DNA of 11,199 nt, from assembly GCA_900552655.1 (NCBI GenBank), contig USAE01000047.1:1-11199 (forward strand), written 5' to 3'. Positions 1 through 8,200 of this stretch are shown in pieces. The notes beneath the pieces were generated by a model. That model saw nothing but the letters and a program-made list of their open reading frames with translations. It ran no database searches and was not told where the DNA came from. The first letter of the stretch is position 1, and every line of letters begins with the position of its first letter. Origin of the DNA: an uncultured Clostridium sp. (GTDB lineage: Bacteria; Bacillota; Clostridia; TANB77; CAG-508). The translations under genes and the position numbers were made by a program.

Positions 1-68
1 CCTTTTTTGCTAAACAATCTTTTAAATATGTAATCATTTGTAAGTTGTAACTCTAATTTTTTTGTCAT
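1..68 (-). CDS. Rpn-family recombination-promoting nuclease / putative transposase, N-terminal fragment (partial)
   Basis: The window cuts this gene after 22 codons. The start is ATG at 68-66, directly preceded by an AAGGAGG ribosome binding site (72-78). The visible protein begins MTKKLELQLTNDYIFKRLF and continues SKKG at the edge. The NDYIFKRLF segment is the characteristic N-terminal signature of the Rpn / PDDEXK_2 family (PD-(D/E)XK nuclease family 'transposase'), whose members usually have about 250-320 residues. The family contains DNA endonucleases linked to RecA-independent recombination in E. coli; many clostridial and gut genomes carry numerous copies. Catalytic residues lie outside the window, so activity cannot be judged. 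The gene has the same orientation as the upstream ATPase gene but is separated from it by 670 bp, so it is probably transcribed separately. The family call rests on one short motif and position in the protein. Confidence 0.62.
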   Translation of the reverse strand, partial: MTKKLELQLTNDYIFKRLFSKK

Positions 69-71
69 TTT

Positions 72-78
72 CCTCCTT
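72..78 (-). promoter_or_regulatory. Ribosome binding site of the Rpn-like gene
   Basis: The minus strand reads AAGGAGG three bases before the ATG at 68. It is a full anti-16S match with a rather short spacing. It is the main support for a real gene start at the window edge. Confidence 0.75.
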
Positions 79-80
79 TT

Positions 81-109
81 ATTTTACCAAATATTAATCT
101 TTCATTCAA
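81..109 (-). promoter_or_regulatory. Sigma-A-like promoter candidate of the Rpn-like gene
   Basis: On the minus strand there is TTGAAT (104-109) and TAAAAT (81-86) with a 17-base spacer, plus a TG extended -10 element (TGG before TAAAAT). A start about 7 bases downstream would fall near 74, inside the ribosome binding site, and give an almost leaderless message. Either the start is closer to the -10, or another promoter upstream is used. The match is good, but AT-rich DNA yields many such matches. Confidence 0.4.
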
Positions 110-123
110 CTATTTGGTAAAAT
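81..123. repeat. Perfect 13-bp inverted repeat framing the Rpn promoter (operator-like)
   Basis: On the plus strand ATTTTACCAAATA (81-93) is mirrored exactly by TATTTGGTAAAAT (111-123) with 17 bases between them. The -10 hexamer lies inside one arm and the -35 hexamer lies between the arms. Arm centres are 30 bp apart, close to three helical turns, as expected for two half-sites on one DNA face. It could be a repressor operator or, if transcribed from further upstream, a leader hairpin next to the ribosome binding site. Confidence 0.6.
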
Positions 124-401
124 TTAATTTATTCCTTAAGACATTACCTTTAAATTTTCAATTAACGGTTTTTATGTATTACTACTTCATATCTTCATTT
201 TCTTAATCTTGGTTTTTTATAAAGAATAAAATTATAAAATTTATACTTGATTATTGTGAATTTAATTAACTAATATTAATGTTAAAATACACATTTTAAA
301 CTTATTTACTAATAAAAAATGGGGGCTTTTTAGAATAAATTACATTATATAAAATTTTTAAGTTTCTTATGATAAAAAATAATTAGATTAAAAACAAATT
401 T

Positions 402-453
402 CATGATTATTAAAATTCTTAGGCAATATCCTAAGTATTTCTATTTAATCATG
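402..453. repeat. Nested palindrome / 52-base hairpin
   Basis: The outer arms CATGATTA (402-409) and TAATCATG (446-453) are perfect. Inside them, CTTAGG (418-423) and CCTAAG (430-435) pair across a six-base loop and extend to 413/440 with one T-T mismatch. A small asymmetric internal loop joins the two stems. No strong U-run directly follows on either strand, so it is not a typical intrinsic terminator. Function unknown. Confidence 0.55.
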
Positions 454-591
454 TTATACTATATTTTTCAAGCTTTTTTCATCTTGATTTTTCGACAAAT
501 TTTAATTACAGTTAATTATTTATTTCTAGTAGCTTAACTTGTTAAATAAGAAAGCAGAGTGCTCCCCTAAAAATACCACACATATTTAAAA

Positions 592-644
592 GCGTACCTA
601 AGATTTTCTATCAAATGTAAATTCTAATAAAATTTTAGGTACGC
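592..644 (-). terminator. 16-bp inverted repeat, possible terminator of the ATPase gene
   Basis: GCGTACCTAA (592-601) is mirrored by TTAGGTACGC (635-644), and the stem continues inward to 607/629 with one non-canonical pair (602/634) around a 21-base loop. On the minus strand the stem is followed by TTTT (588-591), about 95 bases past the ATPase stop, which fits an intrinsic terminator. The loop is long, and the odd pair is G-U on the plus strand but a C-A mismatch on the minus strand. A MITE remnant or other structured element is therefore also possible. Confidence 0.42.
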
Positions 645-737
645 CATGATTATTTAGTATAGAAATTCCTTCTACATAAATAAATTTGGTAATATATAAA
701 AAAGTGAGCTAGAATTATCTAATTTCTTTCATATATT

Positions 738-2045
738 TTATTTTGCTAATTCATCTAAACAAAATACACTATAAAGAGGAATGCTTTTTATATTATTTTC
801 ATATCCAAAATTCTTTGTAGATATTCTAATAGAATATGGGATTTTATATGAATTTCTAAAAACATTTAAACTTTTTGACCTTGTATGTTCCCCAGATTTT
901 ACTTCTATTGGAATAATATTTCCCTCTTTATCCTGAACGATAAAGTCAAGTTCTGCAATGCCCTTTGACTCCCAATAATATGGTGTTAATCCACTCTTTA
1001 CCAAACTACTACATACATAATTTTCTGCTAAAGCTCCTTTAAAATTATCCAAATTATCGTTATCTACAATTATCATATTCGTTGGAATTCCAAATTTACT
1101 ACATAATAGCCCTACATCATTCATATAAATTTTAAAACTATCTGGCTCGATAAATGCTGATAATGGAATTTTTCCTTCTTTTATCTTTATACATTGAGTT
1201 ATGATTCCCGAAGCGTTTAGCCAATTTATAGCATTTTCATATTCATAGGCCCTCGCACCAGATTTTATTAATTTGTATTGAAATTTTTTATTTTCTTTCG
1301 CCAATTGTGCGGAAATAATATTATATACTGCTATAATCTTAGTAGTTTCTGTTGCACTTGCATATTTAGCCATATCTGCAATATACGAATTATTTATATC
1401 TTTTAATATTGATGTAACAAAGTCCATATCTTGCTTTTCTTTATATTCTAGTATTGCTCTAGGCATTCCCCCAATTGCTAAATACAATCTGTAATATTCG
1501 TTTGCCATATTGTGCAAGCTTAATTCCTTATTCTCCTTAAAAGATTGTCTAATCATATTTGCTAATTCTTCTTTGTCCATAGCCCATAGGAATTCTTCGA
1601 AATCTAGCGGATATAATGTAACAATTTTTACTTTCCCCACAGGAAAAGAATGTTTTTCTCTATTTATGGCTACTCCTAATAATGATCCTGCAGCTATAAC
1701 ATTATAATTAGTATTGCTCTCCTCAAAATATTTTAATGATGTAAGTGCTCTTTCACAAGTTTGGATTTCATCAAAAAATATTAACGTATCCTCTTCTAAA
1801 ATTGTTATACCCAGTCTTACACTTAATTCTTTAATTATTCTTTCTATATTAAAATCTTGTTCAAATATTTTTGCAAAATCTTTGTTATCTTCAAAATTTA
1901 TATATGCTACATTTTTGTAATTCTCTTTTCCAAATGACAATATAGTATAAGTTTTACCTACTTGTCTTGCTCCATGCACTATTAAAGGCATTTTATTTTT
2001 ATCTTTTTTCCATTCGAGTAACAAATTCGACATTTTTCGTTTCAT
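738..2045 (-). CDS. AAA-family ATPase with DUF4143 and PD-(D/E)XK-like C-terminus (COG1373-like)
   Basis: This 435-residue protein has the full layout of the widespread AAA_14 plus DUF4143 family. It has Walker A GARQVGKT (25-32), Walker B LIFFDEIQ (88-95, with D92 and E93), an AAGSLLG sensor-like segment (118-124), the family motif YPLDFEEFL (145-153) and GGMPRAI (192-198). After a winged-helix-like middle comes a C-terminal nuclease-like motif, AELDFIV (364-370) followed by IPIEVKSG (378-385), which supplies the D-x(n)-E-x-K pattern of PD-(D/E)XK enzymes (D367, E381, K383). The family is thought to be cytoplasmic; its substrate and role are not established, though members are frequent in accessory and defence-like regions. 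The frame opens at a GTG at 2063, but the ATG at 2045 is preferred. AAGGAGG sits eight bases before it and the predicted transcription start (about 2061) excludes the GTG. All key motifs are intact, so the gene looks functional. It is flanked by terminators and is probably monocistronic. Confidence 0.92.
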   Translation of the reverse strand: MKRKMSNLLLEWKKDKNKMPLIVHGARQVGKTYTILSFGKENYKNVAYINFEDNKDFAKIFEQDFNIERIIKELSVRLGITILEEDTLIFFDEIQTCERALTSLKYFEESNTNYNVIAAGSLLGVAINREKHSFPVGKVKIVTLYPLDFEEFLWAMDKEELANMIRQSFKENKELSLHNMANEYYRLYLAIGGMPRAILEYKEKQDMDFVTSILKDINNSYIADMAKYASATETTKIIAVYNIISAQLAKENKKFQYKLIKSGARAYEYENAINWLNASGIITQCIKIKEGKIPLSAFIEPDSFKIYMNDVGLLCSKFGIPTNMIIVDNDNLDNFKGALAENYVCSSLVKSGLTPYYWESKGIAELDFIVQDKEGNIIPIEVKSGEHTRSKSLNVFRNSYKIPYSIRISTKNFGYENNIKSIPLYSVFCLDELAK

Positions 2046-2053
2046 TTTATGTT

Positions 2054-2060
2054 CCTCCTT
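2054..2060 (-). promoter_or_regulatory. Ribosome binding site fixing the ATPase start
   Basis: The minus strand reads AAGGAGG eight bases before the ATG at 2045. If the upstream GTG (2063) were the start, this perfect site would lie inside the coding region and the GTG would have none. The ATG is therefore chosen. Confidence 0.85.
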
Positions 2061-2067
2061 CACATTT

Positions 2068-2096
2068 ATTTTAACATATTAATGTAGATTCGTCAA
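2068..2096 (-). promoter_or_regulatory. Sigma-A promoter of the ATPase gene
   Basis: TTGACG (2091-2096) and TAAAAT (2068-2073) are separated by exactly 17 bases, with a TG extended -10 element (TGT before TAAAAT). Transcription should begin near 2061, giving a leader of only about 16 bases that starts at the ribosome binding site. The promoter lies between the terminator of the giant gene and the ATPase start, so the ATPase has its own transcript. Confidence 0.72.
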
Positions 2097-2131
2097 TTTG
2101 CTTAAAATGTTTTCTTTCTTTTCCTCTTCTA

Positions 2132-2172
2132 TAATAAAAAAGAAGCTAATATTTTTATAATACTAGCTCCTT
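2132..2172 (-). terminator. Intrinsic terminator of the giant surface-protein gene
   Basis: A 14-bp stem (2140-2153 with 2159-2172) closes a five-base loop and is followed in the minus-strand transcript by UUUU then AUU (2132-2139). Two positions (2149/2163 and 2143/2169) pair as G-U only in the minus-strand RNA and would be A-C on the plus strand, so the structure belongs to the minus-strand message. It starts 37 bases past the giant gene's stop codon. Confidence 0.88.
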
Positions 2173-2208
2173 TACACACACTTAATTTAATTTTACTTAC
2201 CGGGATTT

Positions 2209-5200
2209 TTAGGTCCGTCCCCAAATCCCTATTAATATTATTACTACTCCTATTATGCTTAATGCTATCCATACTATTCCCATTTTCGTATTTGTAGCTT
2301 TTCCTTCGCTAGCATAATATTCTTTTAAATTATTTGCTTCTATTTTTTCGTTTTCGCTTATCACCTCCTTCTTTTTCGTATCTAACAACTCTTCTTCATT
2401 ATATATTTGGTACTCACTTTTTTCTGCATCGTATATGCTTATATATTTTTGCTCTTGTAAAGAGTTATTAGTTTCGTTATCTTTATTATTTTCATCAGGT
2501 GTTGTATCTTCTGTTTTATTCATGTAGTTGTTTTGTTCTTCTACATTTTCATCTTTAATGTATGTATTATTTTCCTTGCTTAACTTATCTTTTACTTGTT
2601 GCTCTTCTATTGTTTTTTCTACTGGTATTTTTTCTAATCTACTTTGTAGTTTTTTACTTTTTTTATATTCATTTGCTATTTTTTGTGTTTCTCTAGCATT
2701 ATAACTTCCTATTTGTGATATTTTTTCTTGTACATAATTGAATAATCCAATTTTGCTTGACTTTCCATTTATTGAAGATATTATCTCTCCTGTTTGATAA
2801 TTAAATCTTAATTTATCTCCATTTTTATATATTATCTCTATTTCATATTCACTTTCACTTGTTAAGTTATTCCCTATACTTACAATACCTTCATTCACAA
2901 AACTTTCTGGATAATTTATTTTGTCTTTTAAATCGTATAATCTACCATCTTCAGATAAAACAGTTTCATATTCTTTTCCGTTATATGAATCTATAATAAA
3001 ATTATTCTCTACAAGTTTAATTATCTCACTATTAAACTTTAATGTAATTGGAAGCGCATATAGTTTTCCATCTTTTACATATAATTGTATACCTTGTCTT
3101 ACAACTTTGCTTCCATCTTCTGCAATTATCTCGGAATATGTTTCATATGTTCTAATAATTTTCCCTTCATAATTAAAAGTATAGTGCAATTTTTCACTAA
3201 GTTCTTTATTGAAGCTTTCAGAAATCTTTTCTAAATCTGGATCTTTTGGAATTCTAATTCCTTCTTGTCCTTCTAATATAGCGTTATTATAACTTAATAT
3301 TGGATATTTATTTTGGCTTAAAACGTCATAATCATAATAAGTTCCCCAATTAAGCATATTTACATCTTTATAAGTATGTAATTGTTTTAGATCTTCTTCT
3401 TTTAAATATTTGTCATTAGTTATATGTTCTTCATTTTTTTCATTTGGATAATTACCATTTATTTTAGAATACTTGTAATAATAAGTATTTGGCATTTTTG
3501 AGTTTTCTTCTGGCATATTGCCTATTCCAATAGATATTGTATTTGCATCTTCGCTTATCAAATTTGCTTCTATATAATTTTGCTTATAATAATTTTTTGG
3601 CATAAATAATTCTTTTTCTACTTCACCTATTATTCCACCAACAGTTTCTTTAGACTTAACAGTTCCTCTAGCATAGTAATTTCCAATCATTTGTGATAAA
3701 TTATTTAAGTTATCCATTTCTCCATTCTCTAAATATCCTGTTATTCCTCCTGCAGAATGTTCTGTTGCAATTACAGTTGCATTCGAGTAACTATAATGGC
3801 TTCCATTTCTTTGTGTATATCCAACTAATCCTCCTACATTTGCATATCCTTCTACTAACACATTATCTACAAAGCACCCATTGGTTCCCGACCAACTTTC
3901 TCCTAAAATACCTCCCACATTTATTCCTTTAGATATTACTTTTGAATCTTTAACATATGTTGTCCTTGGTCCCCATCCTTGTACTCCAACTACTCCTCCT
4001 ACTGCTTTACTATTACTTCCTATTCCCTCTATGGTACTATTAATAACTTTAGAATATTCTATTCTTCCTCCACTACCAAATATTCCTCCAACTTTTGTTG
4101 TTCCTTTTATATGTGAATTATCAATTAATGTATTTTTTAGACCACCCATAGCATGTGTTTGGGCTCCTACTACTCCACCTATGGTTTCAATTCCCTCTAC
4201 ATTGCAATTAATTACTGTAATGTTTTCGTTAAATCCACCAGCTCCTGTAATACTTCCTATAACTTTATTTCCTTTTATATTAGAATTCATAATTTTAATA
4301 TTACTACTATACATTGTTTGGGTTAGCTGTTGCATATGTCCTATAATTCCACCTACTTGTTCTGCATTACCTTCTATATTTATATTGCTTGCTTCTATGT
4401 TTTTTAGTTCTGCATACGTAAGCCACCCAAATGTTCCTCCTATATATACTGAACCTCCATTTATATGTATTTCATTAGTTTTTACTTTTTCTACATATGT
4501 TCCTTCGTAATATCCAATACATCCAATATTATTAATATTTTTTGCACTTTCTGAAATATTTATGTGTATATTATTAAATTCAATATTATATATAGTTCCT
4601 TCACATCTCCCTATAACTCCTATAGATGACGCTTTTGCTTTTTCATTACAATTTATATTTATATTTTCGAATTTAATATTCTCTATACCATTCTTTAATA
4701 GGCTTATTAAGCCAAAATCCCCTTTATCTCCTACATTTAATGTTATATTTTTTATTGTATGAATATTTCCTTCTGTTACTAGCCTGCCTATTTTAAGATT
4801 GTAATTTACATTTTGCTTCCCTGCAAAGTCTAGGTCTGTAAGTAATCTATAATTTTCGTAGCTATCTTTATTTATACTCTGCCAATCTTCAAATTTAGTT
4901 ATTTCTTTATAAAAAGCTTCTTCTATTAAATAATATGTATTCTGTATCTTTTCTTCATTATTTTTTAAATATTTAATTCCAGTTATACGATAGTTATCAT
5001 AATATTTATTTGGAATAGCTACTAAATCTATATATGTTATTCCTTTCTTGTTACGTTTATCTGTAACTTCTACATCCATATTTTCTATTTGCATTCCTGT
5101 TATTTCAAGATTTTGTGGATTTGCTATTTCTAATCTTACTTTTAGCCTATTTCCATCTTCTCTAAGGGTTGTTACATTTTTTATAGTAACATCTTCATTT

Positions 5201-8200
5201 ACTATATATATTGTTTTTTGATTTGGTAATAAATTCGTTTTGTCTGAATTTTTTAATAGTGGTAATTTATTGTTTAAATCATCATAGTTGTAGTTATCAT
5301 CAAATTCTAAAATTTCTTTATATGTTTTTTCGTTTGACAAATCATTTATGTCTAAATTACTTTTGCTTTCTTTTATAGTTAAACCATTAATTTTGTTTTC
5401 ATTAAATGTATAGTTAGGTGTTTGTAGCTCGTATACTCCAAATAGCTCTCCTGTATACTCTGTTTCTTTTTTGTTTACAATATTACCAATATACAAATTA
5501 TTCTTAATTTCGGTTTGAGTATTAGTTTGATTTCCTATAAGCCCACCAACAAAATTTCCATTAGAAATTAAATTCATTTTTACTATATTATTTTTTATAA
5601 TACAATTTCCTAATCCTATCATTCCCCCTACATTTCCTGTTTCTGCCTCTATATTTCCATTTATTATAGTATTACAAATTTTAGTAGCTTGACTATATAA
5701 ATTTCCTGCAATTCCTCCAACATTTACACTTCCAACTGGATTTTCTAATTTAATATTAACATTATTTGCATATACATTATTTATATCCATGCTACCTTTT
5801 CCAATAATTCCACCTATTACACATGAATTTGCATTTTTTTCTAAAATATTTATGTTGTTAAGGGTTACATCTTCCAGTTCTGCATAATTTGAATATCCTA
5901 TAATTCCTCCTACTGCTAAACTAGAATTTGATGTTATATTCATTGTATCTATATTTACATTTTTCATCTTAATTCCGTTACCAGACTCTATTAAGCCTAC
6001 ATATCCTTTGTCCTTCTCTACATTATAATTTTTTATGTTTAGATTTAGTATTCCGGTATTATCTTTTACATCATAAAATAAAGCTCTCCCTATAGAACTT
6101 GGAACATACATATTTTGTATTGTATGACCCATACCATCTAATATCCCATACAATTTTATTCCTGCATATTTTTTGGGATCTGCATTTTTAAAGTCCAAAT
6201 TTGCCATTAATTTATAATTTTCGTTACCCTTATTTTTTATTTCATACCAATCTTCTATTGTGTATATTTCATTATATAAATCTACATTAATTAATATTTC
6301 TCCTTCGTTATATTCTTTTGTATACTCTAGGTTAAATGCTCCTTTTGTTGTAAAACTTAATACTGAATATGTTGATACACACTGTAACGGATTACTTAAA
6401 TTTACTATTACTTCGCTTCTTCCATTTGCATATTCCTGACTTTCTATTTCGCAATCTAGGTCTTTTACTTTTATATGTGTTACTTCTTCACCACTTGGAT
6501 TATACATACTTATCTTAACTTTTGCTGTTTTATATGTCTTTTCTAATGTTTCTGTAAACAGTATTTCTGGTAAATCTGCATCTGTCATCTCTGGAAGTGC
6601 TATATATTCTTGCCTTGGCATACAATTGTTTAATTTTAACCATGGATAATATCCTAAACTTACTAATTCATCTATTTCCCATTTATTAGAACTATTTAAA
6701 ATATTATTCTGGAAATTTGTATCCCATAAAGCTTTATTAGTTATCTTTTTATCTGTTGTTCCTTTAAATATTACATCACTTATATAGTAACTATTTTTAA
6801 CCTTATATGAATTATCAACAGCAACATTCGGCGTACTATTTACTTTATAAATATTTCCTAAACCTACTGTATACACATTTTCTACAGTTCCTGTATTTCT
6901 TGTTACTATCTTTGAATATGTATAATCGTAATTCTCTTTGTCCATGTAGGCATTATTTAATACAAATACTTCACTTACTTTTCCAAAGTTTTGATACATA
7001 AAAATTGCATTGTTGTTCTGTACATCATGTATTTTTAGGTCTTTTCCATATATATATCCATTATTTATATCTCCTAAATTAGAATTTATAGCATATATGG
7101 ATGTACCATATATTGGCGCTTTATAATTTATAATAAAATTTTCTATAGTGCCATAATTAAGGTTTCCAAATATTTGAATAATCCCATTTTTTTTCTCTTC
7201 ACTTTCTTCTACATTAATTATTGTATTAGAAATTGTGCCATAATTTGTTTGAAATAAACCATATCCACCTCCTGCTAAGTCAGAAGTAAAGTATATTTTT
7301 AGCACTAAGTTTTCTATTTTTCCTTTTTCACCTATAACATTAAAAATAGCATCATTCATATTTGCATAATAATTTTTATATATGCTATGCCCATTAAAAT
7401 TTATATTTCCTTGGAACTTAATATTAGCACTTGTATGAACAGCCCAATTACTTTCATTTCTAAAATCCAAATCATTTAGTACAATATAATTTCCTTCTGG
7501 TTGAATTTTCTTATATTCTTCTACAGTACTAATTCCTAGTATCTCTCCATTTTTTGTATTAAATTCAAATGTTGATATAACGTAATCTCTTAATCTTATT
7601 TTTACTGTTAATTCTAGTTTATAGTTATGGTCTTCTTTTATATTTAACTCTTTTTCTGCATTCTCTATTTTATTATTTTCTGGAAAGTCTTCATATTTTT
7701 TTGTATCTATTAATTTTCCATCTTCATATATTTTTATATAGTAGTCGTTTGTTATTATTTCATCTCGCTTGTCTTCTAAGTTTATTTGTATTTTGCTTTC
7801 CATATTGTATTTATATTTTTCATAACTTGTTTTTGTGTTTCCTAGTTCTATTTGCAAATCTTTTATATATGCTTTAGCATCTGGGTTTCTACCTTCATTT
7901 TTTAAGTAAATTCCGACATAACCTTGCTCATTTACTACTAATGTTTGTTTATATTCTTTAAAACTATCTTGTGTAACTCCCTCTATTTCTGTAATATAAT
8001 ATGCTGTATTTATCGAATTTTGTATATATGGAATTATTCCCTCGTCTGCTTTTATTTTAAATGATATTGTTATTTCTTGACCTTTATATTCTCTTAAATC
8101 ATATAAATGTGCTAAATGTGTTAGACTAGATGTTCCTAACTTTAATATTTCGCTTTCTTCATCATAACTTTTATCATAATATTCACTAGATCCAATAAAT

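Larger units (their letters stand above)
124..737. other. AT-rich intergenic region without a convincing gene
   Basis: This stretch separates the ATPase gene from the Rpn-like gene. I see no open frame with a ribosome binding site on either strand: the GGAGG core occurs only at the flanking genes. It holds two strong inverted repeats (402-453 and 592-644). A weaker imperfect stem near 707-724 is followed on the minus strand by a U6 run (698-703), just past the ATPase stop, and could be a poor terminator. The length is large for a compact low-GC genome, so decayed mobile DNA or an undescribed structured RNA is possible. I recognise no tRNA, riboswitch or known ncRNA. Confidence 0.6.

Noticed and set aside
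402..654. Direct repeat CATGATTATT (402-411 and 645-654) as a target-site duplication around a 233-bp element
   Set aside because: In DNA this AT-rich a 10-base repeat within about 700 bases is expected roughly once by chance, and the enclosed segment has no matching terminal inverted repeats.
684..692. Third copy of the operator-like arm (ATTTGGTAA) near the ATPase 3' end
   Set aside because: A nine-base match alone is expected several times by chance in this composition and there is no partner arm.
2046..2063. GTG at 2063 as the ATPase start
   Set aside because: The perfect ribosome binding site would be inside the coding region, and the predicted transcription start lies at or downstream of the GTG.
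2209..2400. Sortase-anchored C-terminus
   Set aside because: No LPxTG-like motif precedes the final helix, and the tail after it is only GRT rather than a positively charged end.
3881..4510. Long plus-strand open frame (209 codons) opposite the GLUG array
   Set aside because: It lacks a ribosome binding site, is Pro/Leu/Ile-rich as expected from the antisense of Gly/Asn repeats, and lies wholly inside the giant gene. The other plus-strand frames (for example 9533-10108 and 8343-8624) are shadows too.
3616..4626. CRISPR-like or tandem DNA repeat suggested by the roughly 90-base periodicity
   Set aside because: The period is a protein repeat in frame; the nucleotide sequence between copies is not conserved enough and has no uniform repeat/spacer structure.
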